Below, in pieces: positions 18,350 to 25,770 of a stretch of DNA of 64,000 nt. The notes beneath the pieces are model-generated. The model did not search any database and had not been told where the DNA came from. It saw nothing but the letters and a program-made list of their open reading frames with translations. Position 1 is the stretch's first letter. Every line of letters begins with the position of its first letter. Source of the stretch: an uncultured Eubacteriales bacterium. Its GTDB lineage: Bacteria; Bacillota; Clostridia; Oscillospirales; Oscillospiraceae. The translations under genes were made by a program, and so were the position numbers. Where the stretch lies: assembly GCA_900549645.1 (NCBI GenBank), contig URPD01000004.1:12440-76439 (forward strand). The letters are read 5' to 3'.

Positions 18350-18436
18350 CATTAAATATTTTGTACTTCACATGCAAACGGCGCAAATAATCGCTAGATG
18401 TTTTGGGAACAATGACGTATTTGCACTATAATTTCC

Positions 18437-18465
18437 TTGCCAAAATAGTATAAACGTTGTAAAAT
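18437..18465 (+). promoter_or_regulatory. sigma-A promoter of the glycerol-phosphate operon
   Basis: TTGCCA (18437-18442), a 17-bp spacer and TAAAAT (18460-18465). A second possible -10 TATAAT is at 18427-18432 with a poor -35 TTGGGA. The 5' leader would be about 75 nt and ends in AGGAGG before the start at 18549. Confidence 0.6.
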
Positions 18466-18548
18466 ACCATCAAGCGAATTTAGGCGAGTTTTATAACGAA
18501 CGAGCCGTCAAAATATATCTTTATATATCTTTCAGGAGGAAAAGAAAA

Positions 18549-19787
18549 ATGATTCTTGACTGCACAAAATACCTCGGCGACTGCGAATGCGGACGCGACC
18601 ATGAGCTTCGCACCAAGCTCGTCGTATGCGAATACGGCGCGCTCAAAAATTTCGACAAATACATGGACGACTGCGGCCTTACCGGCTTCCGCACTGTCAT
18701 CTATGATACGAACACCTATAATCTGCCCACCATGCACCATGTCCGCGCAGATCAGGAAATAGTCCTTGAGGCGCAGGGACTGCACAGCGAAAAGGGTCTC
18801 ATCGAGAATATGATGACCATGCTTGAGCGCAAGCCCGATTACATCGTCGTAGTCGGCGGCGGTACGCTGATGGACTTCGGCCGTTACAGCGCATGGAAGC
18901 TCGGCATCCCCTTTGTCGCTATCCCCACCATCGTCTCCTCCGACGGCTTCACCGCGGACATCTGCTCCATCATCATCGACGGCCAGAAGAAGTCCATCCC
19001 CATGCAGGCGGCGGACGCGGTCATCTGCGACATCAACATCGTCTCCGGTGCGCCCCGCTTCCTGACCATCGCGGGCGTGCAGGATATCCTCGCAAAGTAC
19101 GTCTCCATCGCAGACTGGAAGATAGCCCACATTGTCTCCGGCGAATACTTCTGCCCGAAGGTGTGCGCAATGGCGCAGGAAGCGCTGGACATCATGGCGC
19201 GCTGCGCAAACGACCTTGCCGAGGGCAAGGAGCCTGACTATGAGGCCATGGCCTACACCCAGATGCTCTCCGGCCTGACCATGCAGATCCTCTCCAACAG
19301 CCGCGCGGCATCCGGCGCGGAGCACCTTGTCGCCCACCTCGTCGAGATGAAGCCCAAGGGATTCAAGAACGCCCACGGTATGCACGGCGAGTGCGTCGGC
19401 ATAGGCACCATCATGTGCGCGAGAGCGTATCACGAGCTTGCAAAGCGCGACACTATCGAGGTCAAGCCCTACGAGCCGCTGGATCCGGCATGGGTGCGCG
19501 ACGTGTTCGGCGATTTGGCCGACGGCATCTTCAAGGAGAACGAGAACGACGTTCTCAAGACATTCCCGCCTGAGAGCATCAAGGAGCATTGGCAGGAGAT
19601 CCGCGACGTCATTGCGACTATCCCGACCGCCGAAGAGCTTATCGACCTCTACACCAAGATCGGCGCGAAGCACTCCCTTGCAGAGCTTGACATCGACGAG
19701 AGCATCCGCGGCGAGTTCCTTGACATTTCCTCCGCGATACGCAACCGCCTGACCTTTGCGAGAATGACCAGACTTATTGTCAAGTAA
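18549..19787 (+). CDS. sn-glycerol-1-phosphate dehydrogenase-like protein (AraM/EgsA family)
   Basis: A 412-residue member of the iron/zinc-dependent alcohol dehydrogenase superfamily. It has the NAD-binding VVVGGGTLMDFGRYSAW, the substrate loop AIPTIVSSDGFTAD typical of AraM and glycerol-1-phosphate dehydrogenases, and metal-ligand positions in the GVQDILAKY and SGAEHLVAH / NAHGMHGECVGIGT regions (Asp and two His). These enzymes interconvert dihydroxyacetone phosphate and glycerol 1-phosphate. It leads an operon with glpK and an AraL/NagD-like phosphatase, which supports a glycerol-phosphate role. Dehydroquinate-synthase-like activity is an alternative within the superfamily. Confidence 0.82.
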   Translation: MILDCTKYLGDCECGRDHELRTKLVVCEYGALKNFDKYMDDCGLTGFRTVIYDTNTYNLPTMHHVRADQEIVLEAQGLHSEKGLIENMMTMLERKPDYIVVVGGGTLMDFGRYSAWKLGIPFVAIPTIVSSDGFTADICSIIIDGQKKSIPMQAADAVICDINIVSGAPRFLTIAGVQDILAKYVSIADWKIAHIVSGEYFCPKVCAMAQEALDIMARCANDLAEGKEPDYEAMAYTQMLSGLTMQILSNSRAASGAEHLVAHLVEMKPKGFKNAHGMHGECVGIGTIMCARAYHELAKRDTIEVKPYEPLDPAWVRDVFGDLADGIFKENENDVLKTFPPESIKEHWQEIRDVIATIPTAEELIDLYTKIGAKHSLAELDIDESIRGEFLDISSAIRNRLTFARMTRLIVK

Positions 19788-19820
19788 GGTCGCTTATATC
19801 TGAATAACGGAGTTGAAGCT

Positions 19821-21311
19821 ATGAAGTATATTATGGCTCTCGATCAGGGCACTACCAGCTCCCGCTGCATCCTCTTTGACCACGCGGGCAACATCTGCGC
19901 AAGCGTGCAGAAGGAGTTCAGGCAGATATTCCCGCAGCCGGGCTGGGTGGAGCACGACGCCGTAGAGATCTGGGATACGACGCTGGAGGTCTCCCGCGCC
20001 GCGATGGACAAGCTCGGCATGACGGCGGCGGACGTCGCTGCAATAGGCATCACCAACCAGCGCGAGACCTCCGTCATATGGGACAAGGCAACCGGCGAGC
20101 CTATTGCCAACGCCATCGTCTGGCAGTGCCGCCGCACCGCGCCCATCATCGACAAGCTTGTTGCCGAAGGCTACGGCGACATGATCCGCGAAAAGACCGG
20201 ACTTGTACCTGACGCGTACTTCTCCGGCAGCAAAATAAAGTGGCTGCTCGACAACGTACCCGGCGCGCGCGAACGCGCCGAGCGCGGCGAGCTGCTGTTC
20301 GGAACCATCGACACATGGCTCATCTGGAAGCTGACGGGCGGCCGCGTCCATGTGACCGATTACACCAACGCCAGCCGCACGATGCTTTTCAACATCCATG
20401 AGCTGTGCTGGGACAAAGCTCTGCTTGAGCTGCTGGACATTCCGGAGAGCCTCCTGCCTGAGGTGAAACCCTCCAGCCATGTCTACGGTACGACCGAGTT
20501 TGAGCTGTACGGCGGCGAGATACCGATCGCCGGAGCCGGCGGAGACCAGCAGTGCGCGCTGTTCGGCCAGTGCTGCTTCGAGCCGGGCACCATGAAGAAC
20601 ACCTACGGAACCGGCTGCTTCATGCTTATGAACACCGGCCGCGAGCCGGTCAAGAGCGCGAACGGCCTTGTCACCTCTATCGCCGTCGGCTTTGAGGATC
20701 ACGTCGAATACGCCCTTGAGGGCAGCATCTTCGTGGCGGGCGCGGCGGTGCAGTGGCTGCGCGACGAGCTGGGCGTGATATCCGGCGCGGCGGAGAGCCA
20801 GCAGTATGCCGAGGCGGTGCCGGACACCGCGGGCGGCTATGTCGTACCCGCATTCACCGGTATGGGCGCGCCCTACTGGAATCAGGACGCGCGCGGCGCG
20901 ATAGTCGGCATCACCCGCGGCTTCAGCCGGGCGCATCTTGTGCGCGCGACGCTTGAGTCGCTGGCCTACCAGACCTATGACATTGCCCGCGCCATGGAGC
21001 AGGACAGCTGCATCCCCATCCGCGAGCTGAAGGTCGACGGCGGCGCCTGCGCCAACAATTTCCTCATGCAGTTCCAGAGCGACATTCTCGGCAGCCGGGT
21101 CGTGCGCCCGCAGTGCATCGAGACGACGGCGCTCGGCGCGGCGTATCTCGCCGGCCTTGCCGTCGGCTATTGGGACAGCCTTGAGGACGTCCGCCGCAAC
21201 TGGGCGGAGGACAAGGTGTTCGAGCCGATAATGCCCGCCGACCGCAGCGAAGCGCTGCTCAAGGGCTGGCACCGTGCGGTCAAGTGCGCGCTTGACTGGA
21301 CGAAAGAATAA
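19821..21311 (+). CDS. glpK: glycerol kinase
   Basis: A FGGY-family kinase that phosphorylates glycerol to sn-glycerol 3-phosphate. It shows the start [16 protein letters not shown], glycerol-binding [10 protein letters not shown] and [13 protein letters not shown], and ATP-binding [13 protein letters not shown] and [13 protein letters not shown]. The length of 496 residues is standard. GGAG precedes the ATG. It lies 33 nt after the AraM-like gene and 28 nt before a HAD phosphatase. There is no glpF or glpD/glpO next to it, which is unusual for a glycerol-uptake locus. Confidence 0.97.
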   Translation: MKYIMALDQGTTSSRCILFDHAGNICASVQKEFRQIFPQPGWVEHDAVEIWDTTLEVSRAAMDKLGMTAADVAAIGITNQRETSVIWDKATGEPIANAIVWQCRRTAPIIDKLVAEGYGDMIREKTGLVPDAYFSGSKIKWLLDNVPGARERAERGELLFGTIDTWLIWKLTGGRVHVTDYTNASRTMLFNIHELCWDKALLELLDIPESLLPEVKPSSHVYGTTEFELYGGEIPIAGAGGDQQCALFGQCCFEPGTMKNTYGTGCFMLMNTGREPVKSANGLVTSIAVGFEDHVEYALEGSIFVAGAAVQWLRDELGVISGAAESQQYAEAVPDTAGGYVVPAFTGMGAPYWNQDARGAIVGITRGFSRAHLVRATLESLAYQTYDIARAMEQDSCIPIRELKVDGGACANNFLMQFQSDILGSRVVRPQCIETTALGAAYLAGLAVGYWDSLEDVRRNWAEDKVFEPIMPADRSEALLKGWHRAVKCALDWTKE

Positions 21312-21339
21312 ATAGAGAAAGAAAAACGGAGAAAAGAGA

Positions 21340-22155
21340 ATGGAAAAAAGCCTGAAGGACATAGAGCTTTTCCTGTTCGACATGGACGGAACGCTCTATC
21401 TTGGAGATAACGTATACGAAGGCGCGATCGAGCTGATGAACGACCTGCCGAAGCTCGGCAAGAAGTACATATACCTCACCAATAATTCCTCCCGCGCAGG
21501 GACTGATTATATCACGCGCCTGCGCCGCCTCGGCTTCCCCTGCGAGGCCGAGAACGTGTTCACCTCCGGCATGGCGACCGGCATGTACCTCAATCAGCGT
21601 CACCCCGGCGCGAAGGTGTACCTTGCCGGTACGAAGGCGTTCTACCGCGAGCTGGTCAGCTACGGCATTGACCTCGTGAACGACGAGAACGGCCACACCG
21701 AGGCGGAGACCGTCGATGTCGTCGTGCAGGGCTTCGATACGGAGCTTGTGTACGAAAAGCTCGACAAAGCCTGCCATTTCCTGCGCCGCGGCGCAACCTT
21801 CATCGCCGCAAACCCCGACTGGGTCTGCCCGATGCCGCATGACGAAGTCCTGCCCGACTGCGGCAGCATCTGCGCCCTGCTCACCGCGTCCAGCGGCGTG
21901 AAGCCGACCTATATCGGCAAGCCGAACCGCAACATGATCGACGTTATCTCCGAAATGACCGGCATTGCAAACGAGCATATCTGCGCCGTGGGCGACAGAC
22001 TCTATACCGATATCGCCGTCGCGCAGAACGCGGGCGCGGGTTCCGTGCTGGTTCTCTCCGGCGAGACGGATCAGGCCATGGTCGATGCCGCCGAGCGCAA
22101 GCCCGATCTTGTCCTGCCGAGCGTCAAGGAGCTGCACGAGCTGCTCCGAGGATAA
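21340..22155 (+). CDS. HAD-IIA family phosphatase (NagD/AraL-like)
   Basis: A 271-residue HAD hydrolase. The four motifs are present: DMDGTLY (nucleophile and acid Asp), TNNSS, the C2-type cap and a lysine in GKPNRNM, and VGDRLYTDIAVAQNAG. NagD/AraL-type enzymes dephosphorylate small phosphosugars and glycerol phosphates. AraL and AraM are neighbours in the B. subtilis arabinose operon, and here the same two families flank glpK. The phosphatase may hydrolyse glycerol 1- or 3-phosphate or remove misphosphorylated side products; this is inference. Confidence 0.88.
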   Translation: MEKSLKDIELFLFDMDGTLYLGDNVYEGAIELMNDLPKLGKKYIYLTNNSSRAGTDYITRLRRLGFPCEAENVFTSGMATGMYLNQRHPGAKVYLAGTKAFYRELVSYGIDLVNDENGHTEAETVDVVVQGFDTELVYEKLDKACHFLRRGATFIAANPDWVCPMPHDEVLPDCGSICALLTASSGVKPTYIGKPNRNMIDVISEMTGIANEHICAVGDRLYTDIAVAQNAGAGSVLVLSGETDQAMVDAAERKPDLVLPSVKELHELLRG

Positions 22156-22174
22156 AGCCTGACAGATACGCATA

Positions 22175-22206
22175 TCCCGTTGCCGAAACCGGCAGCGGGA
22201 TTTTTG
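22175..22206 (+). terminator. intrinsic terminator of the glycerol-phosphate operon
   Basis: The 11-bp stem TCCCGTTGCCG / CGGCAGCGGGA (22175-22185 and 22190-22200) has an AAAC loop and a T run after it. Confidence 0.88.
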
Positions 22207-22240
22207 ACGCCGGGAAGAACCAGCGGAATATGGGCACGGC

Positions 22241-22269
22241 TTGACATTGCGGCCGCGCTGGGTTATATT
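22241..22269 (+). promoter_or_regulatory. sigma-A promoter for the PMT-type glycosyltransferase
   Basis: TTGACA (22241-22246), a 17-bp spacer and TATATT (22264-22269), about 65 nt before the start codon at 22335. Confidence 0.7.
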
Positions 22270-22334
22270 TTTCCTGTATCGCGGCTGCGGCCGCGTATAA
22301 TCTGAATCTGCGGCCACGCGCCGCGCTGACTGCC

Positions 22335-24131
22335 ATGACGATAACTTATTTGCTGCCAATACTGGCGGCACTGCTTATAGTTTTGTTCTATATGGGCTTG
22401 CCCTCGCTGAAGGAGTGCCCGCTGGAACGCGCGGAGCCTGCGGAACGCAAGATGAGGCGCGGCGACTGGCTCGCCGCGGCGGTGATCGCGCTTTGCTACG
22501 CGGTAGTCGCGTTCATCGGCCTCGGCGATACCGAGGCGGCGCAGAACCCGCATGTCTTCTCGCCTAATGAGACTGTCACCGTAGAGCTTGAGAGCGCCAT
22601 GCCGATAAGCAGACTGCGCATTTTCTGCGGCATAAACGTCGGCAATTATTACATCGAGTGTTCTGAAGACGGCGAGAACTGGGACTACGCCGGAGAATTT
22701 GCGCAGAATTACGTTGCAGTGCTGAAATGGGAAGAGATAGAGCTGAGCGAGACGGTAACGACCAAACCCGCGCGCTATCTCCGCATAACCGCTGATAACG
22801 ATATGTATTTAAACGAAATCGCGGTGTACAGCCCGTACGGTGATCTGCTCGGCATCACATCCGCCGACGCTCCGGAGCTGTGCGACGAACAGGAGCTTGT
22901 CCCGGATTCGGCGAGCTTTATGAACTCCAGCTACTTTGACGAGATTTATCATGTCCGCACGGCGATAGAGCACCAGAAGGACATCTGGCCGTATGAGGTC
23001 AGTCATCCTCCGCTCGGCAAGCTGATAATCGGCATCGGTATCTCGCTCTTCGGCGTGACGCCGTTCGGCTGGCGATTCATGGGAACGCTCTTCGGAGTCC
23101 TCATGCTGCCGGTGATGTATGTATTTTTGAAGAGGCTTTTCGGCGGAAAAGTAGTTCCTGTGCTCGGAACTGTCATATTTGCGGCGGATTTCATGCACTA
23201 CGTGCAGACGCGCATCGCCACGATCGACACCTACGCGGTGTTCTTCATCCTGCTGATGTACCTGTTCATGTACCTGTGGTGCGAGGACGGGAAAAAGCGC
23301 TATCTTGCGCTGTCCGGCCTGTTCTTCGGCATAGGGGCGGCGAGCAAATGGACCTGCATCTATGCCGGCGCGGGGCTTGCGGTCATATGGGCGCTGCATT
23401 GGATCGTCCGTGCATATCATAGAAAAGACGAGGAAAACGGCGGAAATCTGTTCGCCGAGTTCCTGCGCAACTGCGGCTTCTGCGTTGTGTTCTTCGTGCT
23501 CGTACCGGCAGTGATTTATTACGTTTCGTATTATCATTACGGGGCGGCGAAGGGCCTGACCGGCGTCGGCGCGTTCTTCACGAAGGCGTATGCGCAGATT
23601 GTTCTGGACAACCAGAGCTTCATGTTTACCTACCATTCCGGCGTCACGGCGTCGCATCCGTACTCGTCGCGCTGGTATCAGTGGGTGCTCGATATCCGCC
23701 CGATACTATACTATCTGGATTACGGCACGGACGGCACGCGGCAGAGCTTCGGTGCGTTCGTGAACCCGATACTGTGCTGGGCGGGGCTTATCGCGCTCTT
23801 TGTGCTGGGCTATGAAGCCGTTGCCAAGCGTGACCGCCGCGCGGCGTTCATACTCATAGGCTACCTCGCACAGCTCCTGCCGTGGGTGTTCATCACGCGC
23901 ATAACCTTTGAGTACCACTACTTCGCCTGCACGGTGTTCCTCGTCCTCGCGCTGGGCTACGTTATCGCGCTCATGCGGCAGTGGAACCCGCGCTGGCGCG
24001 TATACGCGGTGGGAGTGGCCGTCCTGTGCGTGGCGGTATTCATCATGTTCTATCCTGCGCTCAGCGGAATGCGCGTGGATAACGCGACGGCGAGCCGCCT
24101 GCTGCGCTGGCTGCCGACTTGGCCGTTCTGA
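22335..24131 (+). CDS. phospholipid-carrier-dependent glycosyltransferase (PMT family) with an inserted extracytoplasmic domain
   Basis: A 598-residue polytopic membrane protein. The catalytic first loop motif SSYFDEIYHVRTA with the acidic pair, then HPPLGKLIIGIG and the multiple helices, match the PMT_2/protein mannosyltransferase group, which transfers sugars from polyprenyl-phosphate donors. Between the first two helices (residues ~10-65) and the catalytic loop lies a beta-rich stretch (~75-175) with SRLRIFCG, YYIECSEDGENW and ARYLRITAD. This resembles an F5/8 type C (discoidin-like) carbohydrate-binding fold. The start codon has no clear ribosome-binding site. The acceptor is unknown. Confidence 0.83.
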   Translation: MTITYLLPILAALLIVLFYMGLPSLKECPLERAEPAERKMRRGDWLAAAVIALCYAVVAFIGLGDTEAAQNPHVFSPNETVTVELESAMPISRLRIFCGINVGNYYIECSEDGENWDYAGEFAQNYVAVLKWEEIELSETVTTKPARYLRITADNDMYLNEIAVYSPYGDLLGITSADAPELCDEQELVPDSASFMNSSYFDEIYHVRTAIEHQKDIWPYEVSHPPLGKLIIGIGISLFGVTPFGWRFMGTLFGVLMLPVMYVFLKRLFGGKVVPVLGTVIFAADFMHYVQTRIATIDTYAVFFILLMYLFMYLWCEDGKKRYLALSGLFFGIGAASKWTCIYAGAGLAVIWALHWIVRAYHRKDEENGGNLFAEFLRNCGFCVVFFVLVPAVIYYVSYYHYGAAKGLTGVGAFFTKAYAQIVLDNQSFMFTYHSGVTASHPYSSRWYQWVLDIRPILYYLDYGTDGTRQSFGAFVNPILCWAGLIALFVLGYEAVAKRDRRAAFILIGYLAQLLPWVFITRITFEYHYFACTVFLVLALGYVIALMRQWNPRWRVYAVGVAVLCVAVFIMFYPALSGMRVDNATASRLLRWLPTWPF

Positions 24132-24137
24132 ATATAC

Positions 24138-24168
24138 CAACACCCCGAATCATCGATTCGGGGTGTTG
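24138..24168. terminator. bidirectional terminator between the PMT gene and prmA
   Basis: A 13-bp inverted repeat (CAACACCCCGAAT / ATTCGGGGTGTTG, arms 24138-24150 and 24156-24168) lies between convergent genes. Confidence 0.75.
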
Positions 24169-24181
24169 AATTATTTTATGC

Positions 24182-25099
24182 TTATCTGCACTCGAAGCAG
24201 TGCCATTCCTCTTCGCAGTAGTGGGCGATTATCTCAAAGCCGTTTTTTTGGAGCACGGAGCTGACTTCGTCCTGCCGCCCCTCGATTATGCCGGAGCATA
24301 TGAACACCGCGCCCTCGGCCATAAACTGCCGCACATAGCCAGAGAGGGGGATGATAACGTCGGAGACGATGTTTGCGAGCACAAGCTGATACCCGCTGCC
24401 AAGCTCGCGGCGCAGGGACGCGTCGCCGATAATATCGCCCGCGTAGACACGGAACCTGTCGCTCCCGATGCCGTTCAGCGCGGCATTCGACATTGCAACG
24501 TCCGGCGCTTTCGGGTCGATGTCACAGCCGACACAGCTCTTGCAGCCGAGAACAAGACTGCCGATGCCGAGTATACCGCTGCCGCAGCCGAGGTCGAGCA
24601 CGGTCGTCTCAGGCGAGCAGTATTTTTCGAGCGCGGCGAGGCACATGCGCGTGGTTGCATGGCTGCCGGTGCCGAAGATCAGGCCGGGATCGAGCCGCAG
24701 CGGCTGACGCCCGTCGGCGGGGATCTCCTCCCATTCCGGCACGACGACCAGCTTTTCGCCGACCTCGATGGGCTTATAATATTCGCGCCAGTTGTTTTCC
24801 CAGTCGCTGTCCTCGATAAACGCGGTCTGCACCGCGCCATACGCGCCGCGTATCTTCGCAAGGACGGCCTTGCCGTCGGCGTCGTCGCTGAGGTAGCATT
24901 TTATGCGGCTTACTCCAGCAAACTTCTGCTCCAGCTCGTCGTCCACGTAGTCCCAGTACTGGTGATTGTTTTCGAGGAAATCCTGAAAATCGGCCTCGTT
25001 TTCTATAACAAATCCGTCCGCGCCCATGTCCGCCATCTGCTGGCAGCGCTCATCTATAAGCTCGGCCGGTGTGTCAACGCTTACTTCAATCCAACGCAT
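24182..25099 (-). CDS. prmA: ribosomal protein L11 methyltransferase
   Basis: PrmA methylates ribosomal protein L11 using SAM. The 305-residue product has the N-terminal substrate-recognition domain (MRWIEVSVDTPAELID), FGTGSHATTRMCL, the SAM motif VLDLGCGSGILGIGS, GCDIDP and LANIVSDVI. AAGGAG precedes the start. It is a single gene with its own promoter (25131-25159). Confidence 0.94.
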   Translation of the reverse strand: MRWIEVSVDTPAELIDERCQQMADMGADGFVIENEADFQDFLENNHQYWDYVDDELEQKFAGVSRIKCYLSDDADGKAVLAKIRGAYGAVQTAFIEDSDWENNWREYYKPIEVGEKLVVVPEWEEIPADGRQPLRLDPGLIFGTGSHATTRMCLAALEKYCSPETTVLDLGCGSGILGIGSLVLGCKSCVGCDIDPKAPDVAMSNAALNGIGSDRFRVYAGDIIGDASLRRELGSGYQLVLANIVSDVIIPLSGYVRQFMAEGAVFICSGIIEGRQDEVSSVLQKNGFEIIAHYCEEEWHCFECR

Positions 25100-25130
25100 A
25101 ATATTTCTCCTTCAAAAATTGTCTGCCCAT

Positions 25131-25159
25131 ATTGTACACGCTGTGCCGCGCCTTGTCCA
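25131..25159 (-). promoter_or_regulatory. sigma-A promoter of prmA
   Basis: On the minus strand: TGGACA, a 17-bp spacer, TACAAT. Initiation would give a leader of about 25 nt before the prmA start codon. Confidence 0.6.
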
Positions 25160-25180
25160 TAGCCGAGGCGCACAAACGCG

Positions 25181-25302
25181 AAAAAACCAAACGGGAGCTC
25201 CAAGCCTGCCTGCAAGGAGTTCCCGTTCGGTTGTGAAAGAAAAGAGAGTGAGAAAACGAATGAAAAACGTCTCATTCGAGACACGCAAGCTTTTCACTTA
25301 CT
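25181..25302 (-). ncRNA. candidate small RNA with its own promoter and terminator
   Basis: A transcript starting near 25302 from the promoter at 25309-25337 would run about 120 nt into a long intrinsic terminator. The terminator arms are 25185-25201 and 25216-25232 (17 bp with two mismatches, core AACGGGA ... TCCCGTT), followed by six T residues on the minus strand. There is no open reading frame of size. Upstream of the terminator is another stem (GTCTC-GAAT-GAGAC, 25270-25283), flanked by complementary GTGAAAA / TTTTTCAT segments. The terminator loop is exposed and purine-rich (GCAGGCAGG), as in antisense-type regulatory RNAs. No known RNA family was recognised. Confidence 0.5.
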
Positions 25303-25308
25303 GACAAG

Positions 25309-25337
25309 AAAATAACACAGTCGCTCCGCAAAGTCAA
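25309..25337 (-). promoter_or_regulatory. sigma-A promoter of the candidate small RNA
   Basis: Minus strand TTGACT (25332-25337), a 17-bp spacer and TATTTT (25309-25314). Confidence 0.55.
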
Positions 25338-25382
25338 GTGATATTTTTAACATTTTTGCAGCTCGGCGAATTTTTGTGTTAT

Positions 25383-25583
25383 TTATATATCATAGGCTTT
25401 GCCAAGTGCGTTCAATTCGGTAAATGTGTCTATCTCAATCACGTCTTTTGCTTCGCATTTGCGGGCATAAACGGTATAATCATCCAAAAAGTACTTCAGC
25501 GGCACGGTGTCTCGATAGCGCTTACCTCGCCGGGGCGGCTTTCTGCGTGGTTGAACAAAACGTAAATATTTACGGCCGGCCAA
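25383..25583 (-). pseudogene. possible remnant of a nucleotidyltransferase C-terminus
   Basis: The 66-codon frame ends in VPLKYFLDDYTVYARKC and DVIEIDTFTELNALG. These look to me like the extreme C-terminus of a NTP-transferase (LicC-like sugar or phosphocholine cytidylyltransferase), where an Asp/Glu-rich 'EIDTxxEL' ending is common. The upstream half of the frame is arginine- and proline-rich and unlike a protein core, while the neighbouring frame reads VNIYVLFNHAESRPGEV, as if a frameshift separates two pieces. No start with a ribosome-binding site was found. The region is more AT-rich than its surroundings. Low certainty; it could be chance. Confidence 0.3.
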
Positions 25584-25770
25584 GCGCGATAATCAATTAA
25601 TGTCAATACTGAACGAAGCGTATTGAAAAAAGGCGGATTTATTTGTTTGCTATTGCGGCTTGCCGCCGGCTGCATAAATTGTTAGTATAATATAATAGAA
25701 AAGCATATGGACATATTCCCGCGGAAAGTATGGCGTATAAAGATGCGCGGGAGCAGGTATGAGGATGTAA
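25584..25770. other. AT-rich intergenic region before the Na/phosphate cotransporter
   Basis: This completes the 671-nt interval between prmA and the cotransporter gene. It holds a short GC hairpin (GCGGC-TT-GCCGC near 25654-25666) and two overlapping TATAAT-like -10 elements (near 25686-25700) that probably form the promoter of the plus-strand gene. I see no coding potential. Confidence 0.45.

Noticed and set aside
18448..18462. cre-like (CcpA) site in the glycerol operon promoter
   Set aside because: The candidate GTATAAACGTTGTAA has three mismatches to the consensus, including key positions. Too weak to call.
25338..25565. 75-codon plus-strand frame in the AT-rich interval
   Set aside because: No ribosome-binding site or domain. 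It overlaps the minus-strand relic and the small RNA promoter.
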